Shown: piece after piece, positions 24,011-34,289 of the stretch
How the letters are laid out: the number at the start of each line of letters is the position of its first letter
Numbering within the stretch: the stretch's first letter is position 1
DNA from: Ariolimax columbianus
Taxonomy: Eukaryota; Mollusca; Gastropoda; Stylommatophora; Arionidae
DNA length: 64,000 bases
Direction: 5' to 3'
Assembly: GCA_036924085.1 (NCBI GenBank)
Contig: JAVGWX010000018.1
Location: forward strand, 22,283,964-22,347,963
Translations under genes and position numbers: made by a program
The notes under the pieces: generated by a model
What the model was told of the DNA's origin: nothing
Database searches by the model: none
What the model saw: only the letters and a program-made list of their open reading frames with translations

Positions 24011-24880
24011 AGTGAAATATATGTTGTTATCTATCTCCTCAATGAAGATGGATATATGTAAAATGTATATACACAATTCGCCCATATTTGATACCAACAT
24101 GAACTTGAACAAGATTTGTCTCTGGAGTCTCCACAGTGTCTAGATGTTACATTTGTCTGAATTACCTCACGAGCTATTTCAACAGTAGCATAGCTACCTG
24201 TAGAGCCCTCTCAAATCTAAGAGGGAAGGGGCCACCAGACAAAGAGAGATAAAAATTTGTCATATAGGCAGGCTGGGGACAGCCAGCAATTGAGTAAGAC
24301 GTGCCCGACAGAAAAGTCTTTAGAAATGAGATACACTGGCCCATATACCAAATGAATATACAATTTGACTTGATTGCATACAAGAGAAAGCATTCACCTT
24401 ACGTTACATAGTTTTCTTCAAATCCCTATATCCTACCCTCTTTGGCACAAGAAACATGTCTAGTGTATTCACCACCAGAGAGAAAGAATGACAAAGAAGG
24501 TGAGTAGTGGATAAATGAAATGATTATAAAGTTCTATCACAGATCTACCACACACATTTAGCATATTATCACAGACTACAACAGGCTATGTACACATCTT
24601 AGACTTTGATTGATTCTGATCTGTTCATGTTGTTTAGATCTATTTACAGCATAGCCTATTCTAAGTGGCGATAGTGTTAGAGAGGCTGTTCTATAACGGC
24701 AGTTGCTGTTGCTAGAGATGAAGTGGCAGAGACTGTGCCATGATATTGTCCATGACCTTTCAAGGATGAAACTGTGTTGTGGAGATTAGTATAAAATCAT
24801 GCATTCATACATTATTTATAGGAAGACCAAGTATGCAAACTCAAAACTTCAGGTATAGGAGAGTGGTGCAAGGTTAGATA
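24011..24880. other. No gene recognised
   Basis: An open frame on the minus strand at 24174-24383 has no recognisable motif. No array or transposon end was seen. Confidence 0.35.
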
Positions 24881-24882
24881 TA

Positions 24883-26297
24883 TAGGGTGTCCCCAAAGAA
24901 TGTACATAGAGTTCCGTTCATTTGAACTTGCTGCACGATTCCATCATGTCACATATTCGCGCGATGTTTGCTGATGATGAGGACACTTTTTCCAGCAGGA
25001 TAGAGCACCTTCCCACTACCATCATGATGTAAGGTCTGATCTTGCTCTCAACATTTGCTAAACATACTGATTGTATGAGGTAGCATTGGATATCCCTCCC
25101 GCCATTGAATGTTTCCGTATAGGGATACCTTAAGGATAATGTATATCAAGCAAAACTGGCAACAAATGATAAACTGAAAGCAGCCATTGAAAGAGAATAT
25201 GCTCATATCCCAAATGAATTGTTTCATGACTCTGTAGAATGATGATGCCATCCGTGCCTGGACCAGAATGGCTGCCAGTTTGAGCAGAGGTGATCTGGAT
25301 GACCAGTTCCTAAGCGTAGCTGCTGGTCCCAACTTCATCTTCAGCAAACTCTTTCTAGGGCCATGGAAGTCGAATGCATGGTAAGCCCTCTTTCCTCCAT
25401 AGGTATCTTGGATGTTGTTGTGTACAGCATGGGATACTGACCAATGCATTAGAGGTCTTCCTTGTGATCTCTTTTTACCTTGGGGGTACCAGGTTGCTGT
25501 CGTCATGCTCCATTGATTCGTCGCAACATGTGACCTATCTTATTTGTGCCTTGTCTGCAAAGATTACCACATCATTTACCAAGGATAATCGTATGTCGAA
25601 ATTGTGGAGCTTTTGTATACGTTGGTTCTAGAGAGTGATTCCGACCATGGGTCTCTCAAAGGAGGTGTGGGTCACTCTCAAGTTGTCCTCCAGTGATTTT
25701 GTTAGTGTCCACGTCTCAGCACAGCCGCACATAGCAGGAAGCACATTGGAATTGAAAAGAGAGGCTCGGAGGTTCTGGTCTTGGCAACCATCCAGGACCG
25801 TGTTAATGGAAGAGAAGGCTGCCCAGCCCGCACAGCGATGTCTTGTCAATTCAGGTTCCAGGTTGTTCTCCATCTTGAGGAGGCGCCCAAGATAGATGTA
25901 CTCGTTCACACCCTGCCAAGGAAGACTGGATCACATTTGCTGATACGATTGCACAACATTTTGGTCTTTGAGACATTCATCTCCAGTCCCACTTTCCTGC
26001 CCTCGCCATTGAGTAGCTGCATCATTTGGTTTGCTTCTGCTGCTGACTCTGTTATGAACACTATGTCATCGGCAAATCGAAGGTGATTGAGGTGTCTGCT
26101 GTCAATATGGATGCCAAAGGTGCCCCAGTTGCTTCGGTTGATGATTGATTCCAAACAAGTGGAGAAGAGATTTTGATGAGAAGCGATAAGACTTAAATAA
26201 TTGCAAATGTTCCTCATTCTACAAAAATTGGATTACTTTAACTGCAAACTGTATAAATAAACTCAAGAGTGTGCATACATTTTTTTGAGACACCCTA
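24883..26297 (+). mobile_element. Tc-like DNA transposon relic with nested LINE
   Basis: The ends are inverted: the left starts TAGGGTGTCCCCAAAGAATG and the right reads TAGGGTGTCTCAAAAAAATG on the minus strand. Both abut TA. Bases 24975-25243 hold a degraded transposase C-terminus: FQQDRAPSHYHHDV (third-domain FQQDGAPPHY-type motif) then GYLKDNVYQAKLATND and YAHIPNELFHDSVE. An RTE-type LINE (minus strand, 25244 to about 26217) is inserted after the transposase stop. The 5' part of the transposase is absent. Confidence 0.8.
25244..26217 (-). pseudogene. RTE-type LINE, reverse transcriptase relic
   Basis: The minus-strand frame at 26217-25906 reads WGTFGIHIDSRHLNHLRFAD, then DIVFITESAAEANQMMQLLN and VGLEMNVSKTKML. 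This is the palm motif C (FADD) and following segment of RTE-like reverse transcriptases. After a frameshift, 25909-25628 gives NEYIYLGRLLKM and a CAETWTLTKSLE motif. The 3' part (25500-25250) includes WYPQGKKRSQGRPLMHW and ends near ATGATG repeats, typical of RTE tails. It is 5'-truncated, with frameshifts. Confidence 0.88.
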
Positions 26298-26324
26298 TAG
26301 AGACAAAATCAAATGTGCTGACAA

Positions 26325-26577
26325 AGGGGACGGCATGGCCTAGTGGTTAAGTGGCACGGCTCACAAACCGAAAGTGCTGGGTTCGATCCCCATCACAGCA
26401 CCAGGCGTTACCCCGGGGAAGCAAACCCTTAGAAAATGCAGGAGGAAGCAGACCCTTACATAAAATGCATGCTGAAGTCGAATGCACTAGGCCGACAGGC
26501 GCAGAATAAAAACCACAGTGCAACGCACACCGCCTTCGGGGATTTGAGAAATAGGGCGATTGCAAAAAAAAAAAAAA
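26325..26577 (+). repeat. tRNA-headed SINE with poly(A), TSD visible
   Basis: The head GGCATGGCCTAGTGGTTAAG (A box) and GCTGGGTTCGATCCCCATC (B box) is followed by a body (GGAAGCAAACCCTTAGAAAA, then GCACACCGCCTTCGGGG) and a poly(A) run. The target site duplication AAATGTGCTGACAA flanks it at 26311-26324 and about 26575-26588. Other copies lie at 37077-37333 and 63325-63570. Confidence 0.92.
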
Positions 26578-26589
26578 TGTGCTGACAAG

Positions 26590-27200
26590 TTTCATGTGAT
26601 GAGCAATCAGATTCAAAATAGAAGGAACAAGCAGACATTTATGAAGAAGAAAAGCTACACTTGCAAACAAAGTTGTGGCAACGACACACCTTTATCAGAA
26701 CTGGGAGAACATACGCTAAACAGCAGTAAAGAAAGTCAAGCAACAGGCACTCTGGAATTAAACCCTGGTCGGTCCGGCTAATGAAAGCACCTTGCTACAA
26801 TTGGTCAGCTGAGCCTCGAAGAAATGTGTTGCAGATGGTCGTCATAACTGTATTCACAATTTACTAGCACGAGCATACATGTTGTCTACGAGGTAACTGG
26901 CCAACTAAAGTATTGGCCCCTCATGCTCCTCATGGAGTGAGAATTGAAGGATAATGATTATAAATGTCTGCCCATACAAAAATGTTCAAAACTGGTCTAG
27001 CTCTAGCAGATAGTTATAGAAGATCTCAGAAGGTCCTCATCTCATTCTTGACGCACGTCTTGAAGGCATCCATTGTGTTCTGGCTGTGCATCAGGTGCGC
27101 CTGGATTTAAAAGAAAAGATGAATAATGCTAAAAAAAATGGACTAATTTCTCAAGTAATTAGAACATTAAAAAAATGTGGATTGGAAACACAGAAAAAAA
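26590..27200. other. No gene recognised; possible SINE piece near 26755
   Basis: AATTAAACCCTGGTCGGTCC near 26757 looks like a degraded B-box region. A plus-strand frame from 27086 leads into the 24-bp array; its non-repeat part, starting HQVRLDLKEKMNNAKKNG, has no family I recognise. Confidence 0.35.
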
Positions 27201-27204
27201 ACTT

Positions 27205-27402
27205 TGATATAATGTCTGTGATCAAGTATTATCAAATGTCCGTGATCAAGTATTATCAAATATCCCTGATCAAGTATTATCAAATGTCCCTGATCAAGTA
27301 TTATCAAATGTCCGTGATCAAGTATTATCAAATGTCCGTGATCAAGTATTATCAAATGTCCGTGATCAAGTATTATCAAATGTCCCTGATCAAGTATTAT
27401 TC
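27205..27402. repeat. Minisatellite, 24 bp x ~8
   Basis: The unit is ATGTCCGTGATCAAGTATTA plus TCAA (variant TCCCTG). The unit is divisible by three, so the plus frame stays open with the repeated peptide SVIKYYQM. The minus strand also stays open (HLIILDHG). Confidence 0.96.
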
Positions 27403-27479
27403 ACATCCTTTACGTTCACGTATTTTTTCCCTCTGCATTCGTCCTGAAAAGGAATTTATTTATATGGTGTTGTGGGTTA

Positions 27480-27735
27480 CAGCGAAGATGCTATATCTGC
27501 ACCCTTCAGACCAACACATCCGATTTCAAAGTGAAATATTTGGGATCGGGTTTGCCTTCCCACTTTGATCCCTATTCTCTCAGCCAGGCTGCACATCTAT
27601 AGTATACTTCCAGAAACGCCACTTGGAGGTAGAATATTGTCTTACTAAGTTCTGATTCGCTGACTCTCATGAAGGCGGCCAGCTATGTGTTAATGGCTGC
27701 TGTCAGTTCATTCGCTGCTCAAGATAAAAAAGTAT
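27480..27735 (-). repeat. (GAA)n-tailed dispersed repeat, partial copy
   Basis: Blocks TTTGCCTTCCCACTTTGATCC, CAGCCAGGCTGCACA and GCCAGCTATGTGTTAATGGC place this within the family at 9560-9832. The (CTT)n end is missing. Confidence 0.7.
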
Positions 27736-28317
27736 AGATACAACACTGCGTTTGGATTACCCTAGCCAGCTTTATATCGATACATGGTTCCAATCATTTG
27801 CAGTGTGATTTCATAGCATTCTTTTTCATGTCGGGGCTGCCAGTTCCATGCACAACCTTCTTTAGCTGCCTCTTATGGCATGCAAGGACGGAATCAGTGG
27901 TCCTATTCGCTTTTCCTGGGAGTATCTTCCATGGATCATGTATTATGTACATTCATAATTACAGTACAATGTGGAAGCATGAGGGATAGGTGGTCAAATG
28001 GCTTGAATACGTGTCTTCAGGTCAAGAGCACGCTGATTCAGAACCTCAGTAAGGAACAGGATGTTTTGTATCAAGGGTTAAAAAAACCTAGCCTGTACAC
28101 TATGTGAGAACTGTAGGGTCTAGCACCATTTATTCCTCAGCACTATACATCTCTTCAGTGGCTACCAGGAACAGGAACAAATGCTGTAGTGAAACCAGGA
28201 GCACGAAGAATGAAATAAATTAAATAATTAAAGCCATTGAAATGCGGATATATAAATGAGATTGTCAGTAAATAGGTCACAAGCTGATATGGGATATCTG
28301 AAAAATGTTGTTTAATG

Positions 28318-28620
28318 CCCACAATGTAGGCTTACTCTTTTATGCGCCCTGAAAAGGGTGATAAGTGGCGGGTTGTGGTAGCTTTCCTCGCATACCGAGC
28401 GTGCTGATGAAGGTAGACAGAGGTTCTCCAGGTGGTTGTGCTATTTTTGGCTTCATACGCATGTCGTTCACTACTACTGGGATCATGTTAATCCCTGACC
28501 TCGTTAGCCAGGTTGCCGTAAAAACAGCCCATTTCCAGGGAGGGCTACAAGGAAGCTGAGGTGAGGGTCTTGTCCAGTATATGTTGCCTGACCCTGATTA
28601 ACATGTCTGATCAGTATGTT
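28318..28620 (+). repeat. Dispersed repeat, second family
   Basis: Matches the minus strand of 11960-12210. Part of it (ACCTCGTTAGCCAGGTTGCC) also resembles 29655-29680 (ACCTTGTTGGCCAGACTGCT). No coding sequence was recognised. Confidence 0.55.
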
Positions 28621-29129
28621 GTTAGTCTTCCCACCTATCTGAAAAATGTAGTTGGTATTTTACGGTGCCAGCAATATGCCAGCTTTGTGAATGACGTAGG
28701 AACCAGACACTAGGTGTCACATGCACATGCACAGCTCAGATACAAAATGCCATCTGTGCTCACAGTGTGTATAACTAAATAACAGTATGCTGTTGTGTGG
28801 TTTTTGGGTAAAAGGACTTTCTGCAAAGGTTATTCAAAAGGAAATGTTTACGGCGAGAAGTGTTTTGCACAAATGGGTCAATATATTTTCTCAAGGACAC
28901 TAAAAAATTGCTGATGAAGCCTGACCTGGAAGATCTGGAGCCATTGGAGGAGATGATTCCACCTGGAATTCTACTACTTTTTACAAATTTTTCCAGGACA
29001 GCCTACTTGGAATACTTGTAATCCTGGTATTCAAGCAGGCATGTTAATGTCTGTTACCAGGTAGCCAAAGGCTTTCCGTAGTAAATATTTTAAACTTTGC
29101 AGCTTACTAGGCCTGGGCGAAGGTACACA

Positions 29130-29382
29130 TAATTTGGGTAGATTTTTAATTTGAATTGTGTCCGGCCAGCAGCCGTTAAACCTACTCTTTTCGATTGCAA
29201 ACTGCCAAGGAATTTCTAATGTGCTCAACACTGAACACGGGGTTCGATCTCACTACCCAGAGATCAGGGCTATTTTTACCAGAAGATCCATGTGAAAAAA
29301 TCCTGGTCTCCACCGTGATTTGAGCCAGTGACCTCAGGCACTCGAGGTGGTCCCTTACCTCGAGACCACTGAGTTCCTCTAA
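29130..29382 (-). repeat. tRNA-headed SINE
   Basis: On the minus strand it starts with CAGTGGTCTCGAGGTAAGG (A box) and has GGCTCAAATCACGGTGGAG as a B-box region. It matches 7265-7512 over its length. The flank at 9365-9480 (GTAAGCTGCATAAAGTTTAA onward) also recurs next to this copy at 29030-29110, so a larger unit may be shared. Confidence 0.75.
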
Positions 29383-29394
29383 CAGCAAGTGTCT

Positions 29395-29981
29395 TTACCT
29401 CTCAGCTATGTAGTAGTCGTAGTCCTCCTCGTATCTAGTGTCGACTGAAGTACATGAATGCTGCTGTAGATTCTCCCTGTTCCAAGTTCTTCCCATTTGA
29501 CTATTATTCTTTGTTTCATGGGTCTATTTATTCTTCCTATATCCTGGGGCATTATTGAAGAAGGTGAACCTGAGCTCTCCTTGCTGTAGTGCAATGTAAC
29601 AATCCTTAGTACGCTAACACTACAGAGATGACATCATCAATTCCCACCTTGTTGGCCAGACTGCTGTAACACATAGACGTGAGGTGGAGCATTTAATCAG
29701 TATGTGGCCCGGCTTCCCAAGGACGTCCAAGTTTTGCTGGCTCTTGAAGCAGGTGATGAACATTAGAGGTGGTAAGGGACCCTTTTCTACATCCCCCCTC
29801 CTGGCTGGGTCAAACAAGAATGACTTTACCCTCATTGCATGGACCACATCTGTTCATCGTGGACACAGTCAAATAGTGCAACAGGCCCTCGTTGCTTACT
29901 AGCACACTACTTGTACCTGGCCCTGACACTACTTCATATTCTGAGGTCAGTTTCTACATTTGACAATCCTACAGAACTTAC
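29395..29981. other. MICU downstream intron or 3' region, no exon found
   Basis: This lies downstream of the C-terminal EF-hand exon on the minus strand. I searched for the short tail exon of the MICU family and did not find it. Repeats related to 28318-28620 cover part of 29625-29900. Confidence 0.4.
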
Positions 29982-30139
29982 CCGAGCCCCTCTGTGAAGT
30001 CTGTCTTTCATTATGGAGATAAACTCTTTGTGGGAGAGGTTTCCGTCGCCATCGGTGTCGAAGATATTGAAAAGTGTGCTGACAATGTGTGAGCCCAGAC
30101 TGAAACCTGTACACACCAAGACGGCCCGCTGGAACTCCT
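29982..30139 (-). CDS. MICU2/MICU3-like exon with C-terminal EF-hand
   Basis: The exon supplies AG to complete a glutamate codon and then 52 codons, starting EFQRAVLVCTGFSLGSHIVS and ending FISIMKDRLHRGAR. It contains a complete EF-hand loop, DTDGDGNLSHKE, with acidic or polar ligands at positions 1, 3, 5, 9 and 12 and glycine at 6. IMKDRLHRG is typical of MICU3 and close to MICU2. The acceptor is TCTAACAG and the donor CGG|GTAAGTT, phase 0. At least one more exon should encode the short C-terminal tail; I could not find it between 1 and 29900. The gene could equally be an invertebrate ancestor of both MICU2 and MICU3, so I give no symbol. Confidence 0.93.
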
Positions 30140-30334
30140 CTGTTAGAGCATACAAAACATTATTACATACAGGCATACTTCATCTGCTTAAAATGCTATC
30201 TCATGAAACATTCTTTTAAAAAAAAAATTAAAGCATAGGCAACAAGACGACAGGAGTCAGTGACTCATAGCTGACTGCATGCACCAGGGTCAACGAACTA
30301 GAGCTGCTCAAATCCCTTCTTCTTTGTTCATTTT

Positions 30335-30600
30335 CAATCTCCTGCTAGCAAGCCCTGAATAGGGCTTTGCAAGTAGCAGAATGTAGTCCAAAGAATGGAA
30401 TGCGTCGTGTCACTATTTTGCAGCTTGACTGTGATATTTGCACCTTTTGGACTGACACATCCATCTTCGGCAAAGCCGAAGTCCCTATTCCCCCTCCAAG
30501 TGCAGGCCCCAGAAACAAGCTACGTCTGTGCAGTCTGGCTGAAGGGTTGAAGATGGAAGGTAAACCTGATCGCAAAAATGTGCTGTCTTGAAACTGGATG
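30335..30600 (-). repeat. (GAA)n-tailed dispersed repeat copy in MICU intron
   Basis: Contains TTCAATCTCCTGCTAGCAAG, GCTTTGCAAGTAGCAGAATG and CAGCTTGACTGTGATATTTG in the family order. It lies about 200 bp from the EF-hand exon. Confidence 0.8.
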
Positions 30601-30689
30601 TGTCGGCCAAAAGCCTCGCTGTAAACTATAACACAACATTAGAGAAAAACCAAAGAAGATGATATGTCCTCTTTGTACTCCAGTAGGAC

Positions 30690-30850
30690 AACAGGAGCAC
30701 TAACTTTCAGAGTAGTCAGGGAAGTTACTTCTCATGACAAAGGTACTGGGTTCAACCCAGCTGAAAATGGTGTACCTGATTTACTGCTAGGGGAGGTATG
30801 GCAAAGGGCAAGGGAACTATTCATCCCAAATTAACAATTTAAAAAAAAAA
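30690..30850 (+). repeat. tRNA-like SINE with A-rich tail
   Basis: GGTACTGGGTTCAACCCAGC is a B-box-like core, followed by GGGGAGGTATGGCAAAGGGC and an A-rich tail (30839-30855). A relative is at 12455-12600. The LINE segment at 30850 begins directly in the tail. Confidence 0.65.
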
Positions 30851-32155
30851 AAACAACAGCAGCAAAGGCGAACTTCGATAAAATTAGTAAACTCCAAAAC
30901 CAAGCCATGAGAGTTATAACAGGAGGCATGAAGTCAACGCCAATTGTAGAACTTGAAAAGATTACAAAACTGCAATCCATGACCGATAGAAGAGACTGCA
31001 GAGCCCAGCTGCAATCAGAGAAACTCAGAAGACTGACTGACCATCCATTGCACCAGAGACTAAACAATTTCGGAAATGGGAAACTAAAGCGAAGAAACTT
31101 TGCAGAAATAGCCAAAGCAAAGATGCACGAAGACCCCATGAACCTACTAACACCAAAGCCCATCCCTACTGTACGAAAACCTACCTGGAGGCAGCATATA
31201 TTTCCAGAGGTGGTAGAAAATATACATATATATATATATTGGAAACAAAAACTGCCAGTTTGAAAAAGAAAGAAGAGATACTACCCTGAGTTACATAACG
31301 GAAAACTACCCAAGCATGGACTGGACCCATGCATACACCGACGGTTCAGTAACAAATACAACACAGAACGGAGGGGCAGGAGCATTTCTGAACCTACCAA
31401 ATGGCAGAAAAATAACACTGTCATTCGCTACTGGTAAGAACACAAGCAATTTCAGAGCGGAGGCAGAGGCACTTAGGGCGGCAGTGGAAGAAATGGTGAC
31501 AGGTAAAAGGAATGAAAGCCACATAGTCCTGCTTACAGATGCTCTGGCCGTAGTCACAGCACTAAAAAGCCAGAAAAATACTGAACTTAATGATTTAAGA
31601 GCATTACTCCGTCAACTATGCCAGCAGTCCGCACCAAAAAGGGTAGTGGTGCAGTGGGTTCCATCTCACTGCAACATCCAAGGCAAAGAGGAGGCAGACA
31701 GACTGGCAAAAGAAGGTGCAAAACTACCACAACCAGATACTAGTATGACATACGAAGAGTCAAAACGGCTTATTAGAGCTAGATACATGACCAAATGGGA
31801 AACCGAACATACTGGCTACACCAAAAACGATGCCTTTTACCAGTTGAACAGAAGAGAGCAGGTCATGGTCTTCAGACTTCGCACTGGCCACAATAGACTG
31901 AGGTACCACCTATTCAACAAATTGAAGATAGGTGGCACCGACGAATGCCCGTGTGGTACTGGGAAAATGACCGCTGAGCATTTGCTGCAAAACTGCCCGA
32001 CATACGAGGATCAGAGAGAGCAGATGTGGCCATCACCAGTGGCAACACTAGACAAGCTCTATGGCAGTGTCGACAGCCTCAGGATGACCGCTGCCTTTTT
32101 CGAAAAAATAATGGTTCTGACTGCGTACGATGAAGAAGAAGAAGAAGACCTATAA
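30850..32155 (+). mobile_element. 5'-truncated RNase H LINE, recent copy
   Basis: The best-preserved retroelement in the window. Bases 30880-31250 encode the linker after the reverse transcriptase (KISKLQNQAMRVITGGMKST). After one frame break, 31316-32155 is open for 279 codons. RNase H catalytic residues are all present: D in YTDGS (about residue 9), E in RAEAEALRAA (about 48), D in LLTDALAVV (about 75) and D in EEADRLAKEG (about 127). A zinc-knuckle-like CPCGTGKMTAEHLLQNC follows. The ORF ends DEEEEEDL, whose GAA repeats coincide with the 3' end of the element. RNase H in such LINEs removes RNA from the hybrid during target-primed reverse transcription. It lacks reverse transcriptase and endonuclease, so it cannot move alone. 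Confidence 0.92.
31316..32155 (+). CDS. LINE RNase H and zinc-knuckle ORF fragment
   Basis: Open frame of 279 residues starting in frame at an internal methionine (MDWTHAYTDGS). It is the C-terminal domain of a LINE ORF2-type polyprotein, not an independent gene. All four RNase H acidic residues are intact, and a C-x-C-x7-H-x4-C pattern follows at about residues 214-229. It lies antisense inside an intron of the MICU gene, so any MICU pre-mRNA would contain its complement. It served as the reference for aligning the 51-bp and 39-bp arrays. Confidence 0.85.
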   Translation: MDWTHAYTDGSVTNTTQNGGAGAFLNLPNGRKITLSFATGKNTSNFRAEAEALRAAVEEMVTGKRNESHIVLLTDALAVVTALKSQKNTELNDLRALLRQLCQQSAPKRVVVQWVPSHCNIQGKEEADRLAKEGAKLPQPDTSMTYEESKRLIRARYMTKWETEHTGYTKNDAFYQLNRREQVMVFRLRTGHNRLRYHLFNKLKIGGTDECPCGTGKMTAEHLLQNCPTYEDQREQMWPSPVATLDKLYGSVDSLRMTAAFFEKIMVLTAYDEEEEEDL

Positions 32156-32840
32156 AGCATTAGTTAGACCTAGATTATCGTAGAGGAAATGTAAACATGC
32201 TAGAAAGAATACAAAAAAGAGCGACAAAGCTGACGGTGGAGTTCCAGAATTGCAATTATGAGGAAAGACTCAGAAAAACCGCCCTGCAGTGTCTAGAAGA
32301 GAGAAGAATTCGTGGTGACTCAATACAGGTTTATTAGATAATCAAAGAAACAGAGAAATTAGACTATAACAAAATTTAAAAAAAATACAAACACCTACAA
32401 GAATAAGAGGGCATAGCTATAAATTTACTAAAGAAAGGTCCAGAATAGATATTAGGAAATATTTTTTAGACAGAGAGTGGTAAATGCTTGAAATGCATTG
32501 TCATAGGAACTAGTGGAGGCAGGGACAATTAATGCATTTAAGAATAGATTGGACGTGTTGCCGATGACAGATGTGTCAAACCGAAAGGAGCAAATATCGC
32601 AGTCATGCTGTAAACTAGCGACACAACGCATTCCATTCTCCAGACTACATCCTGCTACTTGCAAAGATCTGTTCAGGGTTTGGTAGTGCGAGATTGAGAA
32701 CAAACACAGAAGAAGAAGAAGAAGAAGATTGGATGTTCATAGTTTTTAGAGCAAGGAAATGTAAATGAAACTGGTTGTTTACAGACTCTATGTAGTGTCT
32801 AAACCAGTATAAAAACGTTAAGTTAAGTTAAATTAGAAAC
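32140..32840 (+). pseudogene. CR1-like LINE 3' end, interrupted
   Basis: Starts KALVRPRL and NMLERIQKRATKL, the conserved tail region of CR1-group reverse transcriptases (LVRPxLEY, ...IQRRATKL). It continues through degraded YEERLRKTALQCLEERR to a frame resembling 7670-8090. A (GAA)n-tailed repeat is inserted at 32554-32726, and the 3' tail ends AAACCAGTATAAAAACGTTA, then AGTTAAGTTAA. Frames are broken throughout. Confidence 0.83.
32554..32726 (+). repeat. (GAA)n-tailed SINE-like repeat with TSD
   Basis: This copy shows the sense orientation of the family: it runs GTGTTGCCGATGACAGATGT to TTGAGAACAAACACAGAAG and ends in (GAA)n. It interrupts the CR1-like fragment exactly, because the uninterrupted relative at 7970-7985 reads AGATTGGATGCACATAG. 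The TSD AGATTGGA is at 32546-32553 and 32727-32734. Confidence 0.85.
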
Positions 32841-32860
32841 TGATCTGGTCCATGACTTAC

Positions 32861-32969
32861 CTTGTGAGACTGGCTGTTGGGCATATGTGTACATTTTCAT
32901 GGCAATGGCAAAGTCATCCAAGTTGTTAAGGAACTGGCAAAACTTCTTGAATTCAACAAATGTAACTCC
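32861..32969 (-). CDS. MICU2/MICU3-like exon (GVTFVEFKKFCQFLNN segment)
   Basis: The 36 codons plus one base read GVTFVEFKKFCQFLNNLDDF, then AIAMKMYTYAQQPVSQ. This matches the strongly conserved family segment GITFDEF--F-QFLNNLEDFAIA. The acceptor is TTTTGCTCCAG and the donor is CACAAG|GTAAGT, close to consensus. The exon ends in phase 1, and the next exon (30139) supplies AG to complete a glutamate codon. The downstream intron (30140-32860) contains the near-intact RNase H LINE segment at 30.85-32.15 kb and a CR1-like fragment, so LINEs have inserted into this gene without breaking its exons. Confidence 0.92.
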
Positions 32970-33769
32970 CTGGAGCAAAAAGTTTCCATGCATCAACATT
33001 AAAATAAGTCTTGCAGCAGAAGAGGCAACTAATCAAAGCCATAAATAGGTTTATCTTTTGGTGAGCTGTTGGCAGGAAATAAAAAGCCAGTATTTGACTT
33101 GTCAAAACGTGCAAGTGATCTCATATCATACACTGCCACTAGAGATGGAGGTGTTGGGGTATTCTTTTCCTTTCCTTGTATGTATCTACAGGATGGACAA
33201 GTTATCACAATGCCCAACCTTAGTTGCATGGTAGGTTACAGTTTATTCTTCTTTGCTCCTATCGCTTGCTCTTTTGTCTGATTTCAATTATAACCCGTTT
33301 CAAATTTCATCCACATGATTTCTTCTTTCGTCCAATCTCAAGACTTGCCATTAAGACCCCCAGCAATGTGACGTTGTGTTTCGTTCCCCATATACCATTG
33401 TTTGCTTCAGTCTATGCTCTCTCCTATTGTCGTACGACTTTCTTTCCCACTGCTGGGATAGTCAAAGGGTTTTAAAGCAGAGGTCTACAAGCCACTTCGC
33501 CACTGCTGTCGCCACGTTGTGTGCTGGCTGTTTGTTTATTTCACTCCAAACACAAAAACGATGTATGCCTTACCGTGGTTACGACCAGCTGTCCTCACTG
33601 TCAGCCGACATGCATCAATACCATTCAGCCACATACTCCCCTGCCTATGCACTAAGGAATAATTTCACCAAACAAATCTTATTATCTGCAATGGATCTCT
33701 AACACTCTCTGTCATTTGCCTTGATAGTTTTGTTGGCCATGGCAAGTGATGATGATGACACCATCCCAC
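32970..33769. other. MICU intron, no element recognised
   Basis: Short open frames here (33069-33702) show no recognisable domain or splice-consistent coding sequence of the MICU family. Confidence 0.4.
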
Positions 33770-34050
33770 AGTTATATCTTGATCATGTAACTTGTGCTGT
33801 ATTTGGATTATATTGAGAAAGAAATTAGACTGGTCATCAACCTCACTCTCTGGTCCCGAGCTACCTTGGGCCAGTGGCAAGACGTAAATCAAGAAGACTG
33901 GTGGTAATTCAGGATGCAGGCATTCCGGTCCGACCTCCTTTGAGACCAGGGGTTGCTTGAAACCTGCGAGGCTCGAACCCCTGCCATTTCCGTTCATCAC
34001 TTTTAGAGGCGTGCCTTACCTCTCAACCACAGTGACCCGCTTGACATTAC
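33770..34050 (-). repeat. tRNA-headed SINE
   Basis: On the minus strand: head CACTGTGGTTGAGAGGTAAG (A box) and AGGGGTTCGAGCCTCGCAGG (B box), then a body with CTTGCCACTGGCCCAAGGTA and GAGAGTGAGGTTGATGACC. The body block recurs at 57970-58070 and 47645-47740, so these form one SINE superfamily with different heads. Confidence 0.85.
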
Positions 34051-34289
34051 ACTCCAACAGACTGTTGATAGTCTATCTCATGGTGTTGTCTTCCTTATGT
34101 CCACCTACCATCCACTTTTCCCTCCAGTATTGTCTTCAGCAGTGTGTCATGTCTATTTACATGTTGAAAATATTTTATTTGCCTAATTTTTAATTGCCTT
34201 GGTAATTCTCTTTCTATTCCCACTCTCTTCCTGACCTCCCTATTCCTTCGCTGTTCCTCCTATGAGATGCAACCCATCCTTCCGTACAC

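Noticed and set aside
25048..25506. 152-codon minus-strand ORF as an independent gene
   Set aside because: Its N-terminal part is the 3' end of the RTE-type LINE and the rest is antisense to the Tc-like transposase relic.
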